Shown: positions 1 through 7,441, counted from the stretch's first letter. The stretch is DNA of 33,869 nt from Elusimicrobiota bacterium (GCA_016218565.1 JACRDM010000135.1:1-33869); one strand, 5' to 3'. Program-made: numbers and translations. The notes: generated by a model not told the origin, from the letters alone.

Positions 1-52
1 AACCATCAGTGGTCTTCAGCATGGCCCTGATCCGGCATTGCGCCTCCTCAGT

Positions 53-1888
53 TTAGTCGGCGGCGATTAACAGGCAATACGCTTGGGCGCTGCTCCGTCC
101 TACTCGGCCGCGCAATGGATGCAGGGTAGCCAAGCCAAACCTTTCCGCGTGTTCAATCAGGATCACGGTGGCATTAGCTACGTCTAGACCCACTTCGACA
201 ACGGTGGTGGCCACCAATACATCAATCTCTTTCCCCACAAATGCTTTCATGATCTGCTCTTTCTCTTTGACTTTTAAACGGCCGTGCAGCAACCCCACCC
301 GAAACTCGGGGAATACTTTATCCTGCAGGTTCTGGGACATTTTCCTGGCTGCTTTCAGCGTAAATTTTGGCGATTCCTCAATTAAAGGATAGACCACAAA
401 AGCCTGGTGACCGTTGTTTATCTCGTCTTTAATGAAGCGATAAGCTTCCAGTTCATTTATTTTCAACGTTCTAACCGGTTTTCGTCCAGGCGGCAATTCC
501 CTGATCGTAGAAACAGCCAAGTCCCCGTAAATGGTCAAGGCCAGGGAACGGGGGATAGGCGTAGCGGTCATTACCAATACATCAGGATTAGGCCCCTTTT
601 GCCGCAACAGAGCACGCTGTTTCACTCCGAATCTATGCTGTTCATCAATCACGATCAGGCCGAGTTTGCGGAACACCACCAGTTCTTCCAACAAAGCCTG
701 AGTGCCGATAGCTAGCTGGGCTGTCCCGGCAGCCAGAGCTTCCCGATTTTGCTTTAAATTTTTTTTATCCATACCGCTGGTCAATAACACTGCCACCAGT
801 CCAAGTGGCTTTAGATACTGGCGCAGATAGATAAAATGCTGTTCCGCCAGAATTTCGGTCGGGGCCATTAATACTGACTGATAACCATTCTCAGCTGCCA
901 ACAGCATCGCGCACAGGCTCACGATAGTTTTGCCGCTGCCAACATCTCCCTGCAGCAACCGGTTCATCGCTCGCGGCGATTTCATATCCGTGAAAATTTC
1001 ATTGATTACCTTCTTTTGGTCCGCGGTGAACTCAAAAGGCAATAATTTTTTAAAGGGGGCGAGGAAAGTCTTATGGACACGGTAAACAGTCCCTTTGGGT
1101 TGGTATTGCTGCTGAAAATGTTTCCTGGCCAGCGCTGTCTCTAGCAAAAAAAACTCGCCAAAAGCCAGTCGTTTCCGGGCCTGTTGCTGAGCCGGGAAAT
1201 CCGGCGGAAAATGCATCCATTCCACAGCTTCTCTAAAGCCTGGCAAAAACTCCTGCCGGCACACGGCAGCAGGGAGAAATTCAAGTAACTCCGCGCTATA
1301 ATCGTCCAAGGTCCGCCGGATCAACGCCCGCAAGAACCGCATCTTCAAATTTTTGGTAACCCTATAAAGCGGGACAATGCGGCCGGTATGGATCAAATCT
1401 TCATGATCACCGGATAATATTTCATGAGTAAAATTACTGGCCTCAAAAGTGTTTTTTTTATGGACGGCTTTGGTAAACCCCGTTAGAAAGGACTGAGTTT
1501 TATCCCGGCCATAAATGGCGGGGCCTTCTAACAGGGTAAATTTACCGCTGATAATAACTGTAGTTCCTTGAGGCAGGTAGTTTTTTAAATAAACCTGGTT
1601 AAAACACACCAAGACCACGGTTCCGGTACCATCGCTGACGGTAATTTTTAATAATTGCCGCCGCGGCCCGGTATGAATCACTTGATGACTGAGGACCGTT
1701 GCCTGGATAGTGGTTATTTCTTCAGGCTGTAGCTGGGCGATGAGTTTCAAACGGCTGCGGTCGGCATAATCGCGGGGGAAATAGGTGAGCAGATCATAAA
1801 CCGTATGGATCCCCAGATCTTGCAAGAGCTTAGCTCGTTGGGGACCCACGCCTTTTAGATATTGCACATTATTATTTAGATCGATCAT
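53..1888 (-). CDS. recG: ATP-dependent DNA helicase RecG, interrupted by an in-frame stop
   Basis: RecG is a superfamily 2 helicase that remodels stalled forks and branched DNA. The N-terminal wedge/OB region begins with a helix-hairpin segment (YLKGVGPQRAKLL). The helicase core follows with Walker A GDVGSGKT, the DEQHRFG box and ATPIPRS, and the last helicase motif (RGRVGRSS) lies just before the end. I start at the ATG at 1888. The frame is open to 1963, but those extra codons run through a palindromic repeat and read as non-family sequence. The frame ends at TAA (53-55), yet the same frame continues downstream to the window edge with TEEAQCRIRAMLKTTDG. That matches the segment that normally follows in RecG (SEEARERL..L..TNDGF). 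The stop is therefore most likely a nonsense mutation or a sequence error. Identity is certain; whether it is functional is not. Confidence 0.93.
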   Translation of the reverse strand: MIDLNNNVQYLKGVGPQRAKLLQDLGIHTVYDLLTYFPRDYADRSRLKLIAQLQPEEITTIQATVLSHQVIHTGPRRQLLKITVSDGTGTVVLVCFNQVYLKNYLPQGTTVIISGKFTLLEGPAIYGRDKTQSFLTGFTKAVHKKNTFEASNFTHEILSGDHEDLIHTGRIVPLYRVTKNLKMRFLRALIRRTLDDYSAELLEFLPAAVCRQEFLPGFREAVEWMHFPPDFPAQQQARKRLAFGEFFLLETALARKHFQQQYQPKGTVYRVHKTFLAPFKKLLPFEFTADQKKVINEIFTDMKSPRAMNRLLQGDVGSGKTIVSLCAMLLAAENGYQSVLMAPTEILAEQHFIYLRQYLKPLGLVAVLLTSGMDKKNLKQNREALAAGTAQLAIGTQALLEELVVFRKLGLIVIDEQHRFGVKQRALLRQKGPNPDVLVMTATPIPRSLALTIYGDLAVSTIRELPPGRKPVRTLKINELEAYRFIKDEINNGHQAFVVYPLIEESPKFTLKAARKMSQNLQDKVFPEFRVGLLHGRLKVKEKEQIMKAFVGKEIDVLVATTVVEVGLDVANATVILIEHAERFGLATLHPLRGRVGRSSAQAYCLLIAAD

Positions 1889-1908
1889 AGTATTAACCAA
1901 ATAAAAAA

Positions 1909-1960
1909 TCGGTGTAATCCCTGCCTGACGGCAGGCAGGTGTTTTTATAATCTGCGTAAT
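1909..1960. repeat. Dispersed hairpin repeat, copy A
   Basis: An 8-bp stem CCTGCCTG/CAGGCAGG (1920-1927 and 1932-1939) with a 4-nt loop is followed by a T-rich stretch. It is flanked by related words (ATCGGTGTAATC, then ATCTGCGTAATC). The same layout recurs at 2031-2092. It lies just upstream of the chosen recG start, and an annotation starting at 1963 would wrongly translate it. Confidence 0.7.
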
Positions 1961-1963
1961 CAT

Positions 1964-1987
1964 AGGTTTCTCTTTTTTGAGAAACCT
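1964..1987. other. Perfect 9-bp hairpin between recG and rpmB
   Basis: AGGTTTCTC (1964-1972) and GAGAAACCT (1979-1987) are exact reverse complements around six T residues. It lies in the divergent intergenic region, upstream of recG. On either strand it is a plausible transcript-end or 5' leader structure. I see nothing that fixes its role. Confidence 0.5.
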
Positions 1988-1999
1988 AAAAATATTCTC

Positions 2000-2028
2000 T
2001 TGCCAAGGTTTACTAAATATGCTATATT
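2000..2028 (+). promoter_or_regulatory. Sigma-70-type promoter of rpmB
   Basis: TTGCCA (2000-2005) and TATATT (2023-2028) are separated by 17 nt, close to the housekeeping consensus. Transcription would start near 2035, about 75 nt before rpmB, so the leader hairpin at 2050-2070 would be transcribed. Confidence 0.6.
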
Positions 2029-2030
2029 AA

Positions 2031-2092
2031 TCGCTGTAATCCCTACCTGACCTGCCGTCGTTAGGCAGGTTTTTCTTTAATCACTGTAATCT
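2031..2092 (+). repeat. Dispersed hairpin repeat, copy B, in the rpmB leader; possible attenuator
   Basis: ACCTGCC (2050-2056) pairs with GGCAGGT (2064-2070) and is followed at once by TTTTC, the form of an intrinsic terminator. It is flanked by ATCGCTGTAATC and AATCACTGTAATC, the same architecture as copy A. It lies between the rpmB promoter and ribosome-binding site, so it may terminate part of the transcription. Attenuation is inference. Confidence 0.55.
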
Positions 2093-2111
2093 TAATTAAA
2101 CGAGGTGAATC

Positions 2112-2300
2112 ATGCTTATCAAGTGCGCAATTTGCGGCAAACACGCTACTTCCGGCAACAAAATAAGCCATTCCCACAAGGTTAGTAAGCAGCGCTTCCA
2201 TGTCAATCTACAGAAAATCCGTATTAAACTGAATGGCCAAACCGCCAAAAAATACGTTTGTACTCAATGTATCCGCAGCCAAACAGTCCAGAAAGCCTAA
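2112..2300 (+). CDS. rpmB: 50S ribosomal protein L28
   Basis: A large-subunit ribosomal protein of 62 residues, the usual length for the family. It has the L28 start (CAICGK), the HSHKVSKQRFHVNLQKI core and four cysteines (5, 8, 50, 53) as two CxxC pairs, so it is the zinc-binding form. Its ATG follows a good ribosome-binding site (GAGGTG) at about 5 nt. It is one of only two plus-strand genes called in the window and has its own promoter. It converges on the outer-membrane protein gene downstream, with a hairpin-forming repeat between them that probably ends both transcripts. Confidence 0.97.
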   Translation: MLIKCAICGKHATSGNKISHSHKVSKQRFHVNLQKIRIKLNGQTAKKYVCTQCIRSQTVQKA

Positions 2301-2302
2301 AA

Positions 2303-2379
2303 ATAGCGTTAAGCGGGTAGCGTTTAGCGTATAGAAAATCCTTTAAACTATCCGCTATACGCCATACGCTATACGCTAA
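2303..2379. repeat. AGCGTATAG-type repeat, copy 1; likely two-way terminator
   Basis: Built from variations of AGCGTATAGCG words. TTAGCGTATAG (2324-2334) and CTATACGCTAA (2369-2379) form an exact 11-bp inverted repeat with a 34-nt interior. A second, clearly homologous copy lies at 13911-13988. It sits between convergent genes, and its right end contains the TAG stop codon (2376-2378) of the minus-strand outer-membrane protein gene. Confidence 0.75.
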
Positions 2380-3416
2380 TTAGATCCAAAAGGCAGGCTT
2401 AAAGAAACCACATATGTAGCGATTGAGTTCATTTGCTCAGGAACTACCGAGTCCCTGATTTTATTTCTCTTCATGGCCAGGTCTAACCTATAACCTTTAT
2501 CCGTAAAACCCATCCCAAACGTGTACGTCACTTTATCCGGATCATTCCAATTTTCCCCACTCATGCCTGCTCTGAAAATAAACAGGTCAAACAAATACTG
2601 CTCGACCCCAACATGCTTGGTGGTCAGGTCGTCATGATCAGCATAATATATCTTTTTTATATCATACACAAACGTTACCTTCTGCGGCAGACTCATGGCC
2701 ACTCCGGTGTTCAGAGTAAGGGGTAACCGGCTCTTATCATAATCGCTCCAGTACATGTACCCGCAGGCATTTATGGCGCTGATACCAAAAGAAAGATACG
2801 GGCTTGGTACAAACACAATCCCCAGGTCAAGGCTCCAGCCATTACTTGTATCCACATTGATCTTACTCACATCATTAGATGCATCTTTGGTCCGCTGGGC
2901 AATAGATAAATTGCCATTGAGATAATTTAAACTCACCCCGGTAAAAACATTCTCCCGGTACATTTTGGCCGTGGTCAACATTAATTCGTTGATATTGACT
3001 TTCTTATTGACCCACTGTTCCACCCCATTTTCATTAGTATAGGTATCAGTGGCTATTTTGGATAAAGGACGGATAGACAATGCTCCGTTGGGCGAGGCAA
3101 AACTCATAAAAGCTAATTTCCCACCCCGTAAAGGATCGCTTTTGATCACCTCCTCCCACTTGGCGTTGCTTTCTCTCTGCAGATAAGAACAAACAGTAAA
3201 AGAATTAGTTCCCATTAAAGCCAGACCAGCCGAATTCCAATAGGGGGCCGAAGCATCGGCGCTCAAGCCGGTAAAAGCCTCTCCCAGTCCAATCGCCCTG
3301 GCGCCTATAACCTGTCCATCAAACGCATCATACTCAAGCGGCGCTTTCTCCGCCCAAGCGCTACTCGCGGCTAAGAGTAATAATACTGTTATTAATCTTT
3401 TCTTTTCTTTAGGCAC
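2376..3416 (-). CDS. PorV/PorQ-like (UPF0164) outer-membrane beta-barrel protein
   Basis: Predicted outer-membrane protein of 346 residues. The first 22 residues form a signal peptide (KKR, then LITVLLLLAASSAWA, cleavage before EKAPL). Next comes the family hallmark, GARAIGLGEAFTGLSADAS followed by PYWNSAGLAL. The rest alternates polar and hydrophobic residues as a barrel would, and the chain ends in SLSLPFGSN, a typical closing strand. The start is GTG at 3416, supported by AGGAGG 7 nt upstream. Relatives are PorV/PorQ and FadL-like barrels. The substrate, or a role in secretion, cannot be read from the sequence. The stop codon lies inside the repeat at 2303-2379. Confidence 0.82.
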   Translation of the reverse strand: MPKEKKRLITVLLLLAASSAWAEKAPLEYDAFDGQVIGARAIGLGEAFTGLSADASAPYWNSAGLALMGTNSFTVCSYLQRESNAKWEEVIKSDPLRGGKLAFMSFASPNGALSIRPLSKIATDTYTNENGVEQWVNKKVNINELMLTTAKMYRENVFTGVSLNYLNGNLSIAQRTKDASNDVSKINVDTSNGWSLDLGIVFVPSPYLSFGISAINACGYMYWSDYDKSRLPLTLNTGVAMSLPQKVTFVYDIKKIYYADHDDLTTKHVGVEQYLFDLFIFRAGMSGENWNDPDKVTYTFGMGFTDKGYRLDLAMKRNKIRDSVVPEQMNSIATYVVSLSLPFGSN

Positions 3417-3454
3417 TTCTTGTCCTCCTAGGATATTAATCCGCGCAATCGTAT

Positions 3455-3853
3455 TTACAATATTTCTGTAATGTGCACGATCAACTTATTTTCCCTTTTC
3501 AACTTCCGGTCATAATAATGAAGACTAAATAAAACTAACAGCGCGCCACCTATCCCGACAATGACTCCTAATTTCTCACCGCCTAAATACCATCCCAGTA
3601 AATACCCAAGAACTAAACCAAAGAGCGGAATAATATAAACCACAAATGCTGATTTCAGAATGACCGGACCGGAGACTGAGACTTTAACCTGGTCATTCAC
3701 CTTGGCCCCCAGGCTATTATTAGCCAGGATCTCCATTTTATCCTGGCTACCAAGAGCGCAGATACCGCAATGAGCGCAGGCGCTATGGCGGTTCATTTCC
3801 ACCAGGGCCTCTAACCCCTCTACTTTAACCACCTGTCCAATTTCTTCCAGCAT
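3455..3853 (-). CDS. RseC/MucC-family membrane protein
   Basis: A 132-residue inner-membrane protein. An N-terminal domain carries the cysteine cluster CAHCGIC (26, 29, 32) plus an upstream small beta-rich segment, followed by two membrane helices (about 68-87 and 92-108) and a charged tail. This is the RseC/MucC (SoxR-reducing/Rnf-associated) layout. Family members tune sigma-E signalling or keep redox sensors reduced, but no rnf or rpoE gene is present here. It is 38 nt upstream of the outer-membrane protein gene on the same strand, so co-transcription is likely. Its ribosome-binding site is weak. Confidence 0.8.
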   Translation of the reverse strand: MLEEIGQVVKVEGLEALVEMNRHSACAHCGICALGSQDKMEILANNSLGAKVNDQVKVSVSGPVILKSAFVVYIIPLFGLVLGYLLGWYLGGEKLGVIVGIGGALLVLFSLHYYDRKLKRENKLIVHITEIL

Positions 3854-3907
3854 TACTATTTACCCCGTTAGAAAAAGTCCCGTCATTTATAGCGGCATAT
3901 TCCGCTT

Positions 3908-4108
3908 TTAGAATCGTGTGGCGCGGAGAAAAAGCAGGGTAAAAGCCCTGTTTTCTAACAGGGTTCTCTCTCCCGTAAACTCAACTGCTATACTATCCAC
4001 TCCGGACCTAGCTTCAACTTTTTGTTTGATCAGGTCAGCAAAATATTCAGCCAAAGGTGTTCCGGCATACCAGTAAGAAATTAGGATTTCAGACTTAGGA
4101 CCTAGGAC
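3908..4108 (-). pseudogene. Possible gene fragment without a start codon
   Basis: A 66-codon open stretch between metF and the RseC-like gene, running from an upstream in-frame stop (4109-4111) to TAA at 3908-3910. It reads as protein-like sequence (YWYAGTPLAEYFADLIKQKV, then a second charged segment) but has no early ATG, GTG or TTG and no ribosome-binding site. I do not recognise the family. Its upstream edge runs into a repeat word (GACTTAGGACC...) at 4092-4111, and it contains a hairpin (CCCTGTT/AACAGGG, 3946-3963) that could instead be a terminator for metF. It may be the tail of a decayed gene. Confidence 0.3.
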
Positions 4109-4144
4109 TTACGTCATTCTCCGACGGTCTATGTCCTCTGGCAA

Positions 4145-5005
4145 CTATTTTACTTTATTTAAAATTTCCAGTATATGTTCTTCCAATCCCAGCGCCATCA
4201 GATGCACCCCGTCAACTTGCGGTTTCATCCGGGAAATAAGCTCACTGGCGATAGCGATTCCCTCAGCGAGCGGATTAGCGGCCCGGCTCAAGCGTTCAAT
4301 GCAATCCTGGGATATGTTGAGGCCTAATTTCTCCTTCATAAAAATAGCGGCCTGGGCCGATTTTAGCAAAAATACTCCAATTAAGATCTTTGTTTTCAAG
4401 CTCCTGGTCTTAGCGCTGAAAGTTTTTAGTGGTTTAGAATCAAATATCGGCTGGGTCTGGAAAAATTCAGCGCCGGCAGCTATTTTTTTCTCCATCATGG
4501 CTAACTGCAGATCCAGGGGATCAGCCAGCGGGTTCACCACTGCTCCCAGGCAAAAATGCGGCGCTCCATCTAATTTTTTCCCAACCATATCCACCCCTGT
4601 TTCCAGGACCCGGGCCGTTTTCAGCAGCTGTACCGGATCCAGATCATACACTGGCTTAGCTTCTTTGTGGTCACCCTGCTGCGGATGGTCGCCGCTCAGA
4701 ACCAGTACATTTTCAAGGCCCAGAGCATTAGCGCTCAGCAAGTCTGATTCCAGGGCAATGCGGTTGCGGTCGCGGCACGTCACCTGCATGATCGGCTCAC
4801 AACCTTGTTCTTTCAGCAAACAGCAGATCGCCAAAGAACCTAATCTCATCACTGCCCGCTGATTATCGGTAACGTTAAAAGCATCCACGCAACTTTTCAA
4901 AAGTTGTGCCTTCCGCAACAGCGGCTGAACGTTGGTACCCTTTGGGGGAAATAACTCCGCGGTGATAATAAATTTTTTAGTTTTTAACACTTCTTTAAAG
5001 CTCAT
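4145..5005 (-). CDS. metF: Methylenetetrahydrofolate reductase
   Basis: Reduces 5,10-methylene- to 5-methyl-tetrahydrofolate in a TIM-barrel flavoprotein. Features seen are the N-terminal TAELFPPKG strand with the catalytic-type Glu, the folate/FAD segment AFNVTDNQRA, VLVLSGDHPQQGDHKEA, the GAVVNPLAD segment and EFFQTQPIFD. Its 286 residues match the MetF catalytic domain. Start ATG at 5005. It lies 25 nt downstream of metV on the same strand. That MetV/MetF pairing is typical of anaerobes in which MetF works in a complex rather than directly with NADH. The methyl group it makes would feed the MetH encoded in the same cluster. Confidence 0.95.
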   Translation of the reverse strand: MSFKEVLKTKKFIITAELFPPKGTNVQPLLRKAQLLKSCVDAFNVTDNQRAVMRLGSLAICCLLKEQGCEPIMQVTCRDRNRIALESDLLSANALGLENVLVLSGDHPQQGDHKEAKPVYDLDPVQLLKTARVLETGVDMVGKKLDGAPHFCLGAVVNPLADPLDLQLAMMEKKIAAGAEFFQTQPIFDSKPLKTFSAKTRSLKTKILIGVFLLKSAQAAIFMKEKLGLNISQDCIERLSRAANPLAEGIAIASELISRMKPQVDGVHLMALGLEEHILEILNKVK

Positions 5006-5030
5006 GTTTATGTTTTCCTATCCGCTGTAT

Positions 5031-5669
5031 TTACCTGTTTTTGATTCTTTGCGGCCCGCTGCTACTGGCATTACTCTTGATTTTTCTGTACTTCTTTATT
5101 TTCGCCGGGTTCTTTTTTAGCTTTTCATAGATTAGGACCCAGACACAATCAAGGTCTGAATTTACTTCACATTTACCATCCATAGCTCCGCCGCATGGCC
5201 CGTTAATTAGCGCTTTGGCGCAACGGGTCACCGGACAAAGTCCACCCGTTTCATCAATGATACAGTCTCCGCACAGAGAACAATACTGATTAAAATTACC
5301 CAGCCGCTCGATCGTCCCGAGAAATAACGTATCTAGGGCCGGTATCAACTCCATATCCTCACAAACCTGGGCAATCGACTGGACCCCGGCGCCGCAGCTT
5401 AAAAGCACCAGGCTATCTGCTTGCCTGGCTTTGTCATTATTGATCAGGTCTTTCTTGACGATCCGCATATCGCAGGGAGTATCCAAAACTAAAGTCCCGG
5501 TTACCTGTTTCTGCTGTTTTACCAATTCCCCTGCCAATACCTTGACTTGCTCTTCCCCACCGGTAGCACACTTAGTGGCGCAAGCCGCGCACCCCACGAC
5601 AAAAACTCTTCTTTTGTCTTTTAATTGCTCCAATATTTTATTTAATTCTTTTCGCTTGGTGATAATCAT
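5031..5669 (-). CDS. metV: MetV-type methylenetetrahydrofolate reductase partner protein
   Basis: A 212-residue cysteine-rich protein of the family called methylene-tetrahydrofolate reductase C-terminal domain. An N-terminal part carries CAACATKC, followed by a Rossmann-like segment with CGAGVQS, and then the C-terminal signature CSLCGDC...CPVTRCAK and LINGPCGGAMDGKCEV. In acetogens MetV forms a complex with MetF and carries metal or iron-sulfur centres. The cysteine groups here are intact. Start ATG at 5669 with AAGGG about 7 nt upstream. Co-transcribed with metF. The C-terminal 25 residues are basic and low in complexity. Confidence 0.88.
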   Translation of the reverse strand: MIITKRKELNKILEQLKDKRRVFVVGCAACATKCATGGEEQVKVLAGELVKQQKQVTGTLVLDTPCDMRIVKKDLINNDKARQADSLVLLSCGAGVQSIAQVCEDMELIPALDTLFLGTIERLGNFNQYCSLCGDCIIDETGGLCPVTRCAKALINGPCGGAMDGKCEVNSDLDCVWVLIYEKLKKNPAKIKKYRKIKSNASSSGPQRIKNR

Positions 5670-5678
5670 GTTTCCCTT

Positions 5679-6056
5679 TTACATCTTGAAATAAAGATAG
5701 CTGATTTTACGTATTTTGTTCATTATCAAGATAGCTTTTTCGGTTTCATCTTTGGTCACTTCCAAACCGGGATAGCGGACTTCCACCGCAAAACTTGAAA
5801 CCTCCAGCAATTCCATATGATATTTAGCTAATTGGGGAATAAAACTTTTGCATTGCTCCAACAATGAACCCAGATCATGTGTCTTTTCAAACTCAATATT
5901 ATTTTCTTGCAATACAGCTTTCATATATTTCTCAATACATTGCTGCGCATGGAAACAAACTGCTTCATATACAGGCGGAGTAGATTTAAACTCGCGTTTT
6001 GCGACTAAATAATCTCCTTCCGCTTTCTTGATCCATTCCATAGTCAGTTTTTTCAT
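5679..6056 (-). CDS. HEPN-domain protein
   Basis: A 125-residue four-helix HEPN protein. It has the family signature with FHAQQCIEKYMKAVL and KTHDLGSLLEQC, followed by VEVRYPG. Its ATG overlaps the stop of the upstream nucleotidyltransferase gene by 4 nt (ATGA), so the two are translationally coupled. HEPN/MNT pairs act as toxin-antitoxin or antiphage modules in several bacteria. The RX4-6H RNase motif and the RX4HXY motif modified in HepT-MntA systems are not visible here, so RNase activity is doubtful. It lies only 9 nt upstream of metV and may be read with the one-carbon genes. Confidence 0.87.
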   Translation of the reverse strand: MKKLTMEWIKKAEGDYLVAKREFKSTPPVYEAVCFHAQQCIEKYMKAVLQENNIEFEKTHDLGSLLEQCKSFIPQLAKYHMELLEVSSFAVEVRYPGLEVTKDETEKAILIMNKIRKISYLYFKM

Positions 6057-6376
6057 AAATAAACGCCTTTGTTCATAATTTTTTTAATAAAAAAATCGCC
6101 CAGTTGTAATCGCTCCTTAATCTGCTGCGGTGTTCTGACCATCAGATCCATGGGAAATTTCATACCTATTTCCTTACTAAGATACATACGTATTAACGCT
6201 GCCTGTTGATATGGCTTTAAATGGGTATTTAGAATAACCAAGATATCAACATCACTGGATTTAGAGGGGTTTCCATAAGCATAAGAACCAAACAAAATAA
6301 CCTCTTTGGCCTTAAACTCTTTTTTTATAATATCTGCCATTTTTGAAAATTGTTTTTCCTTCTTCAAGGCACTCAT
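6053..6376 (-). CDS. MNT-type minimal nucleotidyltransferase
   Basis: A 107-residue polymerase-beta-fold nucleotidyltransferase. The active-site signature LFGSYAYGNPSKSSDVDILV gives G30, S31, D42 and D44, and a third acidic residue is present at D77 (FPMDLMV). All catalytic residues are therefore intact. In characterised MNT/HEPN pairs the MNT neutralises HEPN by AMPylation or by binding. Here the partner lacks the usual tyrosine motif, so that mechanism is uncertain. Start ATG at 6376. The gene lies between metV-HEPN and the transposase, as part of an insertion in the one-carbon cluster. Confidence 0.88.
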   Translation of the reverse strand: MSALKKEKQFSKMADIIKKEFKAKEVILFGSYAYGNPSKSSDVDILVILNTHLKPYQQAALIRMYLSKEIGMKFPMDLMVRTPQQIKERLQLGDFFIKKIMNKGVYL

Positions 6377-6391
6377 AGTAATCTCTTTTGC

Positions 6392-6426
6392 GTTTTAAGG
6401 GACGTTTTAAGGTTTTAAGGGACGTT
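6392..6426. repeat. 15-bp direct repeat beside the transposase
   Basis: GTTTTAAGGGACGTT occurs at 6392-6406 and again at 6412-6426, five bases apart. The second copy runs into the 26-bp inverted repeat that bounds the transposase gene. This suggests serial duplication at the edge of the element. Confidence 0.75.
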
Positions 6427-6444
6427 GTTAGGCAATTAGGTATT
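6419..6444. repeat. 26-bp inverted repeat, left copy, at the transposase 3' end
   Basis: Begins GGGACGTTGTTAGGC and is exactly reverse-complementary to 7463-7488. On the minus strand it encodes the last residues and stop codon of the transposase. It has no strong internal hairpin, unlike classical REP sequences. Confidence 0.85.
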
Positions 6445-7429
6445 CATTTTCTGCGGCGATCATTCTACCGCGTGTTATCGCTTCGCTTATAGAAGCTGGA
6501 GTTATCTCAAAGTAGCGCGCTATATCTACCCCGCTGATCCCTAATTCCTGATTAGCAAAATACGCTATCAAGCTTCTGGCTTGGGCTATTTTGTTCCTTT
6601 TACTCAATCTCTTTATGTCTTTTATGTCCACCCCTAATAAATCACATACCTTCTGTACCACTGTATCTATATCCCACCCTTCCTGTTGCAACTTGGCTTT
6701 CCTCTCCAAGTGTTCTTCTGCGGCATTGAGAGCCTGGCTGACAAAATCACCATCGCCCAATATCCGTTCATCTGCATACCATTTCTCCTTGGATTTCCTC
6801 AACTGTTGTATGCCTTTCCAACCACCCGCGCTTCTCAGCAATCCTCCACCGCTTAAGTCTTCTCTCTTCCCTATGTTTTTCCCTTCAGCTATAAATTCCT
6901 CATATCGCCTGATTGCCTCTGCTTTCTTAGTCCCAAAACGCTCCAGTATTTCTCCCGTCTCTTGCCATGACGATTGGATCTTCCCCATCAAAACAGCATG
7001 GCCGCTCCATTTATAACCACCGAGACTTTTACTATCGAGAAGTAATCCCGCCCGGAATGGATTCAAATGGATATAACGTACTAACTCTAGTAAATATGCT
7101 TCCTCTTGGCATAATATTGATTTGTACCTGCCTTGATAAAGATAACCGCTACGCTTATACCGCCGGTTAAAATATAGCGCGTAACCAGTTAATAACCCCC
7201 TCATGAGATCGCTTAACGGTCTTACCCCACTCCTGATCAGCAAGTGAAAATGGTTAGGCATTAATACCCAACCATAGCATTTATGTCCGGTCTGCTTCAG
7301 GCCCTTAGCTAAACGACGAGTAAATTCTTTCCGATCAAAATCATCAATAAATATTTTACGGCGTTCCAAGCCGCGCTGGATCACATGATAGATAGCACCT
7401 TCTATATATATTCTTCCTTGTCTGGGCAT
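6428..7429 (-). CDS. REP-associated tyrosine transposase (RAYT, Y1_Tnp family)
   Basis: A 333-residue HUH-superfamily transposase. The N-terminal Y1 domain has GAIYHVIQRG, the metal-binding HUH motif MPNHFHLL (H60, H62) and the RYIHLNPFRAGL segment with the probable nucleophile Y119. The C-terminal half is a DnaA-like helix-turn-helix region (ARSLIAYFANQELGISGVDI) resembling the longer RAYT subgroup. Such enzymes cut and join single-stranded DNA at palindromic REP sequences. The gene is intact, with a start ATG at 7429. It lies 12 nt from the metH stop and is bounded by a perfect 26-bp inverted repeat whose outer copy is inside the metH 3' end. Confidence 0.92.
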   Translation of the reverse strand: MPRQGRIYIEGAIYHVIQRGLERRKIFIDDFDRKEFTRRLAKGLKQTGHKCYGWVLMPNHFHLLIRSGVRPLSDLMRGLLTGYALYFNRRYKRSGYLYQGRYKSILCQEEAYLLELVRYIHLNPFRAGLLLDSKSLGGYKWSGHAVLMGKIQSSWQETGEILERFGTKKAEAIRRYEEFIAEGKNIGKREDLSGGGLLRSAGGWKGIQQLRKSKEKWYADERILGDGDFVSQALNAAEEHLERKAKLQQEGWDIDTVVQKVCDLLGVDIKDIKRLSKRNKIAQARSLIAYFANQELGISGVDIARYFEITPASISEAITRGRMIAAENEYLIA

Positions 7430-7441
7430 GGCATATATTTA

